A stretch of 64,000 nt of DNA from Lineus longissimus (lineage: Eukaryota > Nemertea > Pilidiophora > Heteronemertea > Lineidae): assembly GCF_910592395.1 (NCBI RefSeq), contig NC_088322.1, forward strand, positions 7,435,431 through 7,499,430, given 5' to 3'. Each line of letters opens with the position of its first letter. The first letter of the stretch is position 1. The notes beneath the pieces were generated by a model that searched no databases, was not told the DNA's origin, and worked only from the letters and a program-made list of their open reading frames with translations. A program made the translations under genes and the position numbers. Shown in pieces: positions 1 through 10,000 of the stretch.

Positions 1-357
1 GAAACTATTATTAATCGGGGAGTAAGAAAAGATCGAAAGATGAAGATAGACAACAAAACGCTGTTTTTTGGATTATTATGTTTTTTAATACTACACATTT
101 CCACCTCTAAAAGTTACATCGTATTACAGTATTATTCTATTCTAAAGTTTGTGCTAAAGACTTACTTCGTGTTGTAACATCAACATCTATTCTAAAGTTT
201 TTTGGTCAAGTTTTCGCCTTGGCAAAGTTTACATCATCGAGATACAACATGTAGTTTGATAAAGTTTACTTCGAGTTACAACATCTATAAGTTACAAAGT
301 TACATACATCTATTCGTCTAAATTATTCATACTAGTTTTGTTCTCCCCACCCGCCGC
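1..357. repeat. Left arm of the copy A inverted terminal region
   Basis: AT-rich non-coding sequence lying 3' of the protease gene. It recurs in reverse orientation at about 14,133-14,490, so copy A has long inverted ends. The match runs to the first base of the window, so the true left end of the element may lie outside. No target-site duplication can be judged. Confidence 0.8.
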
Positions 358-894
358 TTAATGTACTTCTTTTGCTTTGCTGAGGAGTTGTGGGAAAATT
401 CGTGGCAGGAGAAAACTAGTGTCGTATATGTCCCGTTTTATCCCGAATTGCCTTTCTATGGTCGCATTTACTTTTTTATCGTTTCCGAGAAGGTCGTACG
501 CCGAAAATTGTTTTAGAATCTCTCTCATCGATAGGCCTTTACTTCGCATGAGGATGTAGTACATGCAGTATTGGCCGCAGACTGTGGACAAAGGGCTTTG
601 AAGCCGAATATAGTTTCGAGTAAAAGTTCCTTCTCTACTAAGAATTTCTCTGAATCTCGCTTTTCTGGGGGCTTCTCTGTTACTGTCAAAGTACTCGTGA
701 GGAGGAACTTGGTTAAAATAAAGGCACACCCAATGTTCCCCTGGCTCGTGGGCTTTTGCCGTATTGCTTATGTATGCGCAGGGTCTCCGTTTTCGAGCGT
801 TCGTCGGAAGAGTATCACTGGACACCGCCTTGGTAAAAATGTTTCGTGTCCCCGGGTGTCTTTTCATTAAAACGTTCAGTTCGTGTTTGTTCAT
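358..894 (-). CDS. Adenain-like cysteine protease (endogenous adintovirus/Polinton-like)
   Basis: A 178-codon intact ORF of the adenovirus-type maturation protease family, which cleaves capsid precursors inside the virion. The catalytic set can be read directly: His54 in GEHWVCLY, Asp70 in EYFDS, Gln99, and Cys106 in the STVCGQYC motif, in the order H-D-Q-C typical of adenain. The length is close to the roughly 200 residues usual for the family. It starts 2 bases below the capsid stop codon, so the two genes are nearly contiguous, as expected for a late gene block. Copy B has lost this gene. A deleted inverted remnant lies at 13,579-14,490 and another at 27,341-27,783. The family call is firm. 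Whether the gene is expressed in the host cannot be told. Confidence 0.85.
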   Translation of the reverse strand: MNKHELNVLMKRHPGTRNIFTKAVSSDTLPTNARKRRPCAYISNTAKAHEPGEHWVCLYFNQVPPHEYFDSNREAPRKARFREILSREGTFTRNYIRLQSPLSTVCGQYCMYYILMRSKGLSMREILKQFSAYDLLGNDKKVNATIERQFGIKRDIYDTSFLLPRIFPQLLSKAKEVH

Positions 895-896
895 AT

Positions 897-2264
897 TTAT
901 TTTTCTGCTCCTTTCACCCCGCCGTGACTGTAATACACGTTTCGATCGGCATCAATTTCCACGAAAGAATCGTATTCGTATAAAACTATGAGATTCACTG
1001 CTTCGGTGGTGGCCGTGGATAGCTTGATTTCCACTCCGACATCACCATTTTTTGCGAGTTGGAAAGCACTCGATCCCGCGTCATCCGGCGCTAAATTGAA
1101 GACGTACAAGGCATATCCATCCACATAGTCGTCTAGTGATATGTCGTTGCTCTTGTTGGCCGGCCACAACTTGCTCCCCCGAAAGAGCGTCATGTATCCA
1201 TTCACCACATTTTTCGCGGTAAAATCCACCTTTAGTTCCCCGTAAGGGATAGATGCCCCCGCGACAGTTAGTTTTATGCTTGTCACGCTGTAGTGTTTGA
1301 AGTTGAACGGGTTTCCATCCAGGGCCCCGTTCATGGCGTTGCTGGCAAGCAGTCCTATAGCGATGCGCCTCGGCGTTTCTCCTTTGCACAGGTTTGCCTC
1401 GGACAAGTCGCTTCCTCCTGCTGCTTTTTGGTAGTAGCGCATTTCAATCCTTGTCACGGGATATTTTGCGTTTGCTGTGAGAAGCCGCTGCTCGTGCGCT
1501 ACTCGGACGTAGCTGGCTATTTCTTTGACGCTTGTCATCAGTATTGCTTTTTCCAATTTTATCTTGTAATCGGTAGCTGTTGATGCGGACATCAGGCTGA
1601 ATTTGGGGTTTCCTAATGTTAGTTTGACGGTTAGTGGTACTTTGCTGAGAAGCAGTTTCCCTTGTTCGAACATCTCATTATGGATCCGACCCTGGAGTTC
1701 AAAAGATTGGCTGAACTTCGTCATCTTGAATCGGCTCACCGCCCCCTTGTTGGTGGCTGTGCCGTCACTTATTGTAGCACCGGTTGTCTCCATGTCGGTC
1801 ACGTCTTTGAAGTATCCTCCTGCTCTCAATTGGTGGGTTTTTGCGTCTTTGCCATAACTGAGCAACGCCTCCAGGTAAGACCGATAAGCGTACATGCTGC
1901 TGGTGCTCCCAATCTGTGTCCCGGAAAGCGATACTTCGGCCTGATTGAACATCGTACCGACCAGATAGTTTATCGGGTAGCATTGCGCCTTTGGGTCAAC
2001 AGTGCCACCTGTTTTCTCTGTCAGAGCGGTGCCATCCAGTTTGACAATTTTGGCCCTGATGTAGATGGTCGTTTCCCGAAGATCGATGTAATTTTTTTCG
2101 TCGGTTTGCGTATTAAATTCAATGACATCGGTGTTCTCAATCGAAGTTGTTGGGTGCACCTCTACGAGTTTTCCGGACGTGATCGCTGTTTGTGTTGGTT
2201 TTGTTTCGAACAACTCCAATTCCGCCTTAGTGCACGCGCAGGAATCCGCGTCGATAAGCGACAT
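897..2264 (-). CDS. Capsid protein, F54H12.2-like family (putative hexon-type major capsid protein)
   Basis: An intact 455-codon ORF. The N-terminus has the layout I associate with the family annotated as 'uncharacterized protein F54H12.2-like' in invertebrate genomes: a short Cys-containing leader (DADSCACTKAELELF), then a stretch rich in beta strands around NYIDLRETTIYIRAKIV, and a C-terminus ending in an EIDADRNV motif. In these elements it sits between the adenain-like protease and a basic core protein and is the best candidate for the major capsid protein. It is shorter than many double-jelly-roll capsid proteins of Polintons, so the fold is an inference. Copy B carries a nearly identical but frameshifted copy, with only a handful of amino-acid differences over 376 residues. 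Confidence 0.75.
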   Translation of the reverse strand: MSLIDADSCACTKAELELFETKPTQTAITSGKLVEVHPTTSIENTDVIEFNTQTDEKNYIDLRETTIYIRAKIVKLDGTALTEKTGGTVDPKAQCYPINYLVGTMFNQAEVSLSGTQIGSTSSMYAYRSYLEALLSYGKDAKTHQLRAGGYFKDVTDMETTGATISDGTATNKGAVSRFKMTKFSQSFELQGRIHNEMFEQGKLLLSKVPLTVKLTLGNPKFSLMSASTATDYKIKLEKAILMTSVKEIASYVRVAHEQRLLTANAKYPVTRIEMRYYQKAAGGSDLSEANLCKGETPRRIAIGLLASNAMNGALDGNPFNFKHYSVTSIKLTVAGASIPYGELKVDFTAKNVVNGYMTLFRGSKLWPANKSNDISLDDYVDGYALYVFNLAPDDAGSSAFQLAKNGDVGVEIKLSTATTEAVNLIVLYEYDSFVEIDADRNVYYSHGGVKGAEK

Positions 2265-2282
2265 GTTTTCTTCTCGGGGTAA

Positions 2283-2807
2283 CTATCGGCGACGGGTGAA
2301 AAATCCCTTCTCAGAGTTTGATTTTTGTCCTTTTATTCTTTTTGCTTTTTTGGTCCTCGGCGGCTCTTCTAGTGGTCGCTTGTTTACGCGTCGATCTCTA
2401 CCCGGTCGGGGCGTTGTTATCGCATCCACAATATCTTTTCTTACATCATGCCCGACTTCTCTTACTCCCTCAAGGGCTCTCTCTTTAAAGGCGGATTTTA
2501 TATTCTTTCCGTCCATAGCGTCTCCAAGAACTGCCACGCCCTGCTTCAGGAGAACCTTTCCCGCCCTTGACGCCGCTCTTTTAGCCATGGGTAGGACGGT
2601 TCGCTTCAGTACGGGAATGATGCCTCTAAACATTTTGCTTAATGTGTCCCCAATCCCGTATCCCTCTTGGTATGGAGTTCCTCGGAAAACTGGGAGGCCT
2701 CCTGCCTGTTCTCCTTTCCCGCAGTAATGGGCGATGTAGTCTGCGTCCACGGGCTCGTAGATGACGCGCCTTGCTAGGGCGCATGTCCTTCCACTCCTCT
2801 TTGACAT
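2283..2807 (-). CDS. Basic pX/core-like minor virion protein
   Basis: About 174 codons from the Met at 2807, chosen because it also starts the copy B ORF and because an upstream extension to 2915 looks non-viral. Two features point to the adenovirus pX/core-like proteins of adintoviruses. One is a Gly/Tyr segment (YQEGYGIGDTLSKMFRG) followed by PVLKRTVLPMAKRAASRAGK. The other is a Lys/Arg-rich tail (KKAKRIKGQK) ending in RRR. Such proteins bind packaged DNA. It lies 18 bases upstream of the capsid start. In copy B the same gene is cut short by a 4-base length difference near 16,175. Confidence 0.65.
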   Translation of the reverse strand: MSKRSGRTCALARRVIYEPVDADYIAHYCGKGEQAGGLPVFRGTPYQEGYGIGDTLSKMFRGIIPVLKRTVLPMAKRAASRAGKVLLKQGVAVLGDAMDGKNIKSAFKERALEGVREVGHDVRKDIVDAITTPRPGRDRRVNKRPLEEPPRTKKAKRIKGQKSNSEKGFFTRRR

Positions 2808-2839
2808 GATATGATGTGGAATTAAGGGGCTTTTTGTAT

Positions 2840-2860
2840 ACGGGTATATGATATATAGTT
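2840..2860 (-). promoter_or_regulatory. Possible TATA element of the late gene block
   Basis: The minus strand reads an AT-rich TATATATC/ATATAC tract 35-50 bases upstream of the pX-like start codon, conserved in copy B near 16,620-16,640. The position suits a core promoter for pX, capsid and protease. This is inference only. Confidence 0.3.
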
Positions 2861-2922
2861 TCCTACGCGATTGGTATTTTATGTCCTCGTGCTGACTCCT
2901 CCAACCACACGGCAACTACGTT

Positions 2923-4154
2923 CTATTGCGCCCATTTCTTCGCATCGAAGGGTAGCCAACTCAGATTTCGCTGGCGCTTCGACTTTCGGGTGGTCGGTTT
3001 CGATGTTAATTCGGATGGTGAGGCCGCATCCGTTTTGGAGGAATCCGGCGTCAAGAAAATGCTCTTCTCCACCACCCCCCGGCTTCTGTCGGGAGATTCT
3101 GGGATGACACTGACGCTGCTGTTGTTGTTTTTTTGGGCTTGGTTGCTCGGGACTGCACTTTTCTGAAAGTCGGTTAATGCTTTCAAAATGCTTTTGTCAA
3201 CCCCTGTCGCTCCCCGCAGGTTGAACACAGGTGTAGAAGCGGCTTTAGGAGAACTTATTTTACCCAGGGGGGTCTGGTCTCCTTTATTTTCCCTGAGCTG
3301 AAGGTAGTTTAACAAGACCTGTTTCTGATTCTCGAGTGCCCTGGGCTTTTTCGGGGGGGTTGTATCGGGAATCTGTCGCTCCCCGCAGGTTGAACACAGG
3401 TGTAGAAGCGGCTTTATAGGAGAACTGATTTTACCCAGGGGGGGTCTGGTCTCCTTTATTTTCCCTGAGCTGAAGGTAGTTTAACAAGACCTGTTTCTGA
3501 TTCTCGAGTGCCCTGGGCTTTTTCGGGGGGATTGTATCGGGAATTTGGGCTCCGCGAATATCTGCTGCCGGTGCTGGAATCACCGCGGGACTGCCGCTCG
3601 ATTCTGCCCTGTCCTCTGAGTTTATCCAGCCTCGGGGCACGCCGATCTCCGTTAGTTTTGCGGCCAGGCGATAGGCTCCGGGGGGAGCGTGGTAGTCGAG
3701 GTCTTCGGGAGCCAAAAGGAAATGAAGGCTTCGCAAAATATTTGATTTCGGTAATACAGTTCCGTCGATTATCACTTCGTAAGTGCTATCCTTCCAGTCA
3801 ATTTCACCCGGGAAATGTTGCACGTAATCGCGTAATATTCTGTTAATGAAGGGATGTCGGATGCCGATGATCTGAAATTTGCTCAACAAGTCTTCGAGTC
3901 GCCACGCTTGTCCGGTGTTAGTTTGTGCTTTTTCCTTGATTTGTCCAGTTTGTTTTTGTTCCCAGCGTTTCCTCGCGAGCAAATTTAGTTTCACATCATC
4001 CGGTAGGTCTTTTTGATTGAAGGCCCTCCTTTTTTTCATCTTCTTCGTTTTCTTGAGGTGGTGGCGGCGGTACTGTAATTGTCTGTCGACATTTAGCCCG
4101 GTAGGTACTCAGAGGGACTATGACGCTCTCCCCGAAATCTGGATTCATTGACAT
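2923..4154 (-). pseudogene. Conserved element protein of unknown function, broken by a frameshift and an internal duplication
   Basis: The 5' part (3431-4154) encodes a protein with a proline-rich leader and a compact conserved domain marked by GIRHPFINRILRDY, FPGEIDW, IDGTVLPKSNILRSL and KLTEIGVPRGWI. I have seen this pattern in other F54H12.2-type elements but know no function for it; a minor capsid or assembly role is a guess. Copy A has one extra A at about 4020 compared with copy B, which shifts the frame, so a 202-codon ORF from 4039 uses an internal start. The 3' part (2923-3315, 130 codons) is Ser/Lys-rich and looks disordered. It is separated from the 5' part by a 169-bp tandem duplication that also breaks the frame. 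The original gene was probably a single ORF upstream of the pX-like gene. Confidence 0.6.
3205..3542. repeat. 169-bp tandem duplication inside a viral gene
   Basis: Two near-identical direct units start at 3205 and 3374, each opening with TGTCGCTCCCCGCAGG. The period is not divisible by three, so the duplication disrupts the reading frame. It is also present in copy B (from 16,988 and 17,158), so it predates the separation of the two copies. Confidence 0.9.
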
Positions 4155-4173
4155 CTGGATTAAGCCGCTGTTT

Positions 4174-4725
4174 TTAGCCTCTCTTCCCGGTTATTCCGGA
4201 TATAAGACTCCCTATTGCCGAGACGGCCAGTGGTATGAGAGAGCCAAGAAATCCACCCGATTGCGCCAACAGAGCTTTTTTAGTTCGTAGGCTAGTTCGG
4301 GGAGTCTTAAGCCGACATACCAATGGGCTGTGCTTTCGTAGTTTTTGTGCTTTATTCTCCGGAACTGGCACAGTGCGATGGTGGACGTTCTCTATACACT
4401 CTAAAATCGCGTCAACTTGACCTTTGCTGGCTAAATCGAGAAGTTTTGCGCGTGTTGATCGACTGGAGGCCCTCCCGAGCAAGGATAGAAAGTCTAAGTG
4501 TTGTTTTGCTTTTGATTTACCCGCTTTGGAGCAAGGAGATCCAAATGAGTGGTGTTTTCTGCTCCGGCGTACCTCCTTGAAGCCTGTTTTCCCAGAAACT
4601 CTACGTGGCATCTCCGAGCTTCGTTTGTGTTGATCTGTGTTGCGAGTATTTTCTTCTGAGTAATCCTGTCTCTCTCGCTCTGTCCTGCAGTCGGAAACGT
4701 GTTTAAGTTTCTTCCTTCTGTTCAT
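4174..4725 (-). CDS. 183-aa conserved element protein with hydrophobic C-terminal tail
   Basis: An intact ORF in copy A. The first 75 residues are Arg/Lys/Ser-rich and likely disordered. A helical segment follows (LSLLGRASSRSTRAKLLDLA, then GQVDAILECIENVHH), then a basic linker. The protein ends in a Gly-flanked hydrophobic stretch (GGFLGSLIPLAVSAIGSLI) that could be one membrane-active helix. Proteins with the same layout accompany the F54H12.2-like capsid gene in other invertebrate elements as I remember them. A role like adenovirus pVI or a minor capsid protein is only inferred. It precedes the split conserved gene by 19 bases. In copy B one extra T near 18,280 shifts the frame. Confidence 0.6.
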   Translation of the reverse strand: MNRRKKLKHVSDCRTERERQDYSEENTRNTDQHKRSSEMPRRVSGKTGFKEVRRSRKHHSFGSPCSKAGKSKAKQHLDFLSLLGRASSRSTRAKLLDLASKGQVDAILECIENVHHRTVPVPENKAQKLRKHSPLVCRLKTPRTSLRTKKALLAQSGGFLGSLIPLAVSAIGSLISGITGKRG

Positions 4726-5553
4726 TCACACGAAGATTTTTACTCACCTGTTCTATTTTCAGTACATCTGGTTTGGAATCAAAAACTAGATGTTTCCATT
4801 TCACTTAATTTACGGCAATACTAACAAAAATGGTGGTATGGGTTTTTAAATTTTTATTTCACATCGCCTAAGAACAACTGGTACTACACAGAAGAGAAAG
4901 TTCTAACAATTATTAGTCGAAGACTTCTTTACCGGCATTGGGGTGCCATGCGTTTTAAGCCCTATTCCCCCCCCCCCCCCAGCTCTCTTCGGCTAGTTTC
5001 GTTTTATTTTCAGTAGTACCAATCCTACTACTACAGTATCGGAGCGAGAGTAAGATTTTCAATTTCACAAGACGCCCGGCGTATGGTCCTCTTTCGAGGA
5101 CGTATAGAATGATGTCGAAAGATTAAAGTTATCAGGCTCCCCATTGCCGGGGAACGATTATACATGATTATTTTTTTTTGTGCACGGTATGTAATATGTA
5201 GAGGCCTATACATAATAATTTACTTTCACAACGACGACAACCATTTGATCAAAATCTCCACGAAACATTAAGATTGATTTAAAACTCCATCAAACATTAA
5301 GATATAAGTAGGTATCTAATTTGTACGTTTACAACAGGCGTTATATATTATTGGTCACAATATCGAGAGTTTGAAGAACTTAGTCGCTCAACACGATCAG
5401 ACTATGACACTAACGACGACAACCATTATTTGATCAAAAACTCCACGAAACATTAAGATTGATTTTAAACTCCATCAAACATTAAGATATAAGTAGGTAT
5501 CTAATTTGTACGTTTACAACAGGCGTTATATTGGACACAATATCGAGATGCCT
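4726..5553. other. Intergenic region with 182-bp tandem repeats (copy A)
   Basis: About 830 bases without a gene, between the 183-aa protein and the ATPase. It contains a poly-C run at 4967-4980 and roughly two units of a 182-bp direct repeat (units from about 5231 and 5413; the second is slightly short) with motifs ACGACGACAACCATT and CGAAACATTAAGATTG. Copy B has three units. The region may hold control signals or an origin, but nothing in the sequence proves that. Confidence 0.7.
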
Positions 5554-6280
5554 TTATTTTTTCCCTCCTCCACCGCCCTTTTTTGCGTGCGGAACAAAAG
5601 CGTTCTGAAAGTCTTCTCCAAAAATGTCTGTGCGAAAACGAGCTTCTTCCGGGGTGTTCTGGTGCCCGTCTATAAACAAGTAACTGTTTGGCTTCTGCGT
5701 TGCACTTTCGTAAATTCTAACGAATGTCTCCGGCCTGCTCGGAAGAATGCGTCTCGCCAAATGCTGTCCAACCGACCGGTCTAACGGGCTTTTAAAGAGA
5801 ACTAGATAGTGGCAACATCTAAGCATCGTTACTCTTGTTTTCCCATGGTGAAATAGGTTTTGCATGCGCACAATCCAACTCACGCCTCCGTGTTGACATT
5901 TCTTTGTCACCAGACGACTGATTTCCTCGCTGTTGCTGACCCCCTGCATAAGGTCATCGAAAATTAGCAACCCGTGCTGGCGCTCGCCGGTGTGGGGATC
6001 TCGGACGTGGATGTATTCGTCTAGATTTTCTGGGAGGCCCTCCACTGTTCGTATTGTATTCTCCCTTTCCAGCTCGGTCACTGTTTTCGACGGCTCCCCG
6101 TAGAACCAATATACGTATATAATCGAAAGGCCCATCGACGACTCGTCTAGCATTTTTTAGGAGTTGCCGTACAAAGAAAGTCTTTCCCGCAAGTGGAGGG
6201 CCGACACAAATCATACCAAAGTCACGCTTGATGCGAGCGTCAAACACGCCTCCGGCGACAATGTTGTCTGGGTTCGTCAT
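5554..6280 (-). pseudogene. A32/FtsK-HerA-type DNA-packaging ATPase, frameshifted (copy A)
   Basis: The start is Met at 6280. Walker A is GPPLAGKT at residues 27-34 of the first reading frame. Walker B lies downstream as GLLIFDDLM. The C-terminus is Gly/Lys-rich. Together these define the packaging ATPase that Polintons, adintoviruses and other virus-like elements use to drive DNA into the capsid. A short insertion close to 6115 (CGTA-type, 4 bases longer than copy B) shifts the frame between the Walker A and Walker B parts, leaving two overlapping ORFs (6280 down to 5954, and 6153 down to 5554). Copy B lacks this insertion but has its own stop codon, so neither copy is open throughout. Confidence 0.85.
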
Positions 6281-6327
6281 TTTCTATCGAGCTAATCGTT
6301 CAGTTTTTGTGCTCCCCACATGTTCGT

Positions 6328-7047
6328 TTATGCCTTTTCGAGTTGTTCTGTTGTCACCCATTCGTCGAAACGAGCCGGCCAACCGACGTAATGGACAAAA
6401 TATTCGGTTTTATTTTTTCGCCGGCGTTTTTTCAAAACATCAACGCGGAAGGAGGTCTTATCATCCGGGCGCTGTATTCGTTGCATCTTCTCTTCATAAA
6501 AACTTCCCTCTATGAGCTCCCCGTGCTCGTCTCGTAGTTTATACGTTGGTGGTTTGGTATTTCGACGATGAGCAACCACAAACCACTCTGTTGTGTATTG
6601 GGGTTTGTAGCCCTTGCCAAAGACCTGGGCAACTTGGCTGACTCTGACGGTGTCTCCCAACTCAAACGCAAATTTAGTCTTAGTCGGAAATTCTTTCCCG
6701 TATAGGTGGAGCCATAAGGCTTTTTCCTTGTCAACGGTAATTTCGTTCGGGACCAATTTCGTTATTCTGTGTACAGCGTTGTTGTAACTCTCGACTAGAG
6801 CGGGCAGGGCGTCTACGTAACGATGGGTATTGTTTTTCGTAATGAATTTATAAACTTTAGATTTCAGGGTCCGGTTCCATCTTTCCGCTAGCGCCGCCTT
6901 TGTTTCGCTGTGGACAGAAAACAGTTTAATTCCAATGTCTTTTAGTAACTTTGAAACGTTGGCATTAAAAAATTCCCGCCCCTGGTCTCCGTGGAGGTAC
7001 TTCGGATAAACCTTTTCCCGGAGGAAGAGGTCTTTTAGAGCCTGGGC
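6328..7047 (-). pseudogene. Retroviral/Polinton-type DDE integrase, 5'-truncated (copy A)
   Basis: The open frame of 239 codons begins immediately after the TAG that ends the spliced gene upstream. It holds the second catalytic Asp in LHGDQGREFF and the catalytic Glu in AALAERWNRT, about 33 residues apart, as in rve-family integrases. It ends with an SH3-like basic segment and a chromo or chromo-barrel-like module (YFVHYVGWPARFDEWV), the usual tail of Polinton integrases that binds chromatin. The zinc-binding N-terminus and the first catalytic Asp are missing in both copies, replaced by unrelated coding sequence, so it cannot act as an integrase. There is no convincing start before the GTG/ATG region near 6756. 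Confidence 0.85.
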
Positions 7048-10000
7048 CTACTCGCTTTCTAGGCACTGGGCCTTATTGACGCGTTTCGCGTACTCTGAAG
7101 AGCGTACGAAAACCTTGTGTTGAACTTCTTTTTCTAAAATTAGCTCAATAAAATGTTCAAAGCCTGCGTGAAAATATTCCCTAAAATTAGCCCGTCCCGT
7201 TTCACTTGTTAGATTAGAATATAAAAATGAGTAGTGATTGGAAAGAAACCGAGTCACGTTGAGTTCAGCCTTGGATAGTGCTAGGTTAGTACGAGCCCGG
7301 AGACGATGAAATAAGGTCCCCTCCTCTGCAGCGTCCGCCTCTTGGCATAAGAAACAGTTGAAGTCTGCTCGCTCGCCCTGCTCGCTGCTATCATCCTCAC
7401 TAGTGCTGGGTGGATCCGTATCAAACGACGTATTTGAGACGACTTCCTGTGGTGTGGCCACCCCACTTACACTCGCCCGATCAGAAGCGGATTCAAATCC
7501 CTGCACTTGTATAACGGGCGAGGAACATTTTCTGCGCGAGGGCTGCTGACCCTCTTGATACTTCTTCTTCTTTGATTGAGAGGATTCTTTATCACGCACT
7601 CGGTTTTTCGTTGAAGCCCGATGCTCATTTCTTTCGGGTTTAGTTTTCTTATTTTTCGTCGACGGGGTACAGACCTGCAGAATCAAGCAACAACAAAAAA
7701 CATGATAGAATATAAGAAAATGATATTGTATTAACAAAACAGAAATCTATATGTTGAAAGGTGTATCTTCTGTTTGCCGATTTTATTTAAGTTCAAACGG
7801 ATCTACGGGGGCATAAGAAATACCCGGTTTTGAAATCAAGAACGAATATTATTTGAGTTTAGCAGCGTAAAAACGGAATTTGGCCTATACTCACTTGAAG
7901 ATGAGATTCACCGCCGTCGACGATACTGCAGACGACTGGCGACGGTGATGGAGCGGACGGTCGTTCCTTCTCCGCTTGCTGCGAATCTGCGTGTTGGGCC
8001 TTAGCCTGAGGGAGATGTTTCGTCTCCGAGTTTGTGAATCGCCCTTCGCCATCTTCTTCAACAATATGATGGTGCTCTACTCTCCTAGCCCTTTTGGCCT
8101 TTTTCTTTTTCTGATGATGAACATCATTTGTACCGACTGGGGCGGGGGTGGTGGATACTTCCTTTAAAGCAATGGTCGGTCCTTCCTCGAGACACATCAC
8201 TCGCGGCACTGTCTGTAAAATGAAATAAAAGATTATAGTTGTTAAGATATTTTCATCCCCGCGCGCAAGAAAGAACCAAAAAAAGCAGCGTTAAGGGCTG
8301 TGCGGCGCATACTGAATGCTTAATACTACAGGTTCCTACCAAAATAATGGAATAGGCCCGTATACTCACTTGAAGATGTGATCCCTCGACTGTACATAGG
8401 ACGGACTGATGATCATCGTCCCTTCTTCGCTTTTTCTTCTTTTTTTTCTGTGGCTGAGCATCCGGCGCACTAATTGTAGCGAGGGCTGGGGTTTCTTTAG
8501 CATTCATGGTCGCGGGGTCCTCCGCGGGCCGCTGTTCGTCGTTTAAATCATCTTCATCTGCCTCATCATCATCGTCTCCACCATCCCTTTTACGTTTTTG
8601 GATCGATTCTCGCTGAGTACCGCTTGTAGGGGCCGGTATCAGGATGGGGGCTGCTTCTTCGGTCCTCGCGCCTTGATTGATGACCGAGTCGTCTTCGGAG
8701 CACACTTGTGCAACAGACTGCAAATAGAGATAAAATTACTGGCACATCATCGCCTAGACATTAATTACCTCCCGCTAAAAAACAACCGCTCGCTCACGGC
8801 TTAGGTATAGAGTAGTATTGTATGTATGTATCAGCGTTAAAACGGAATAGACATACTCACTTGAGGGTGTGATTCGCCGTCGCCAGTGATACGGGGCTGC
8901 TGTTCGTCGTTTGACACTAATTGTTCATTTGTTGACACTGTTTGCAGCGGATCTAATTCTGAGTAAGAATATTGATAGCGGATCGCCTCCGAGTCGGGAC
9001 AAGGGTAACCATCATCTTCGCCATCTCTTTTCCGATTGTGGTTCGATTCTCGCTGAGTACCGCTTGTAGGGGCCGGTATCAGGACGGGGGCTGCTTCTTC
9101 GGTCCTCGCGCTTTGATTGATGACCGAGTCGTCTTCGGAGCACACTTGTGCAACAGACTGCAAATAGAGATAAAATTACTGGCACATCATCGCCTAGACA
9201 TTAATTACCTCCAGCTAAAAAACAAACGCTCGCTCACGGCTTAGGTATAGAGTAGTATTGTATGTATGTATCAGCGTTAAAACGGAATAGACATGGCTAT
9301 ATACTCACTTGAGGGTGTGATTCGCCGTCGCCAGTGATACGGGGCTGCTGATCGTCGTTTGACACTAATTGTTCGTTTGTCGACACTGCTTGCAGCGGAT
9401 CGGTGGCTTCTTCAACCCTCGCACCATTGTTGACCGACTCGGCGTCGTCTTCGGAGCACACTAGTGCAACAGACTGCAAATAGAGATATAATAAAGTACT
9501 CACTGCATGGTAGATCGTCGGAACCAATCTCTCGGGCACATTGTAAAGGTCCAAAACACGCCTAGACATTATTTAACTGCCGCTAAAAACAAACGCTCGC
9601 TCGCGGCTTGCGTGCCGCTATCATACCTACGGCGCTCTTTTTTGATTTTGATTGATTGAACCAGGCGTATAAAAATCACATCTATTAATTTGTTTTAATT
9701 GAGTAAGACAACTTACCGTTTGAATGGGCCAAACAAGCTCTCCGGCGTCCCGGATAGTGCCATCGGTGAGCGAGGTTGCGACAACTTCGCCTTCAGTGTC
9801 TTCTTCGATGGGCGATAGAAGTTTAATATCAGAATTTGAAAATGAATCAAAAATATTCCTCATGTGAGACGGCGACGACGACGGGGCAGCCTCGTAACCT
9901 TTTTCGCATTGGTGATCAAGTTCGTCCCGCAGCGGTGTTCCCGCGACGCTCTCGGCCTCAGAAGACACGAATATAGCCTGGTGGGGGGCCAGTCGAAGCG

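Noticed and set aside
377-2727. Plus-strand ORFs of up to 206 codons opposite the protease, capsid and pX-like genes
   Set aside because: They mirror the minus-strand genes, have no domains, and recur in copy B only because the DNA is duplicated.
7048-7737. N-terminal half of the integrase in the last exon of the spliced gene
   Set aside because: No HHCC zinc motif and no first catalytic Asp motif can be found in this frame, although it leads directly into the integrase core.
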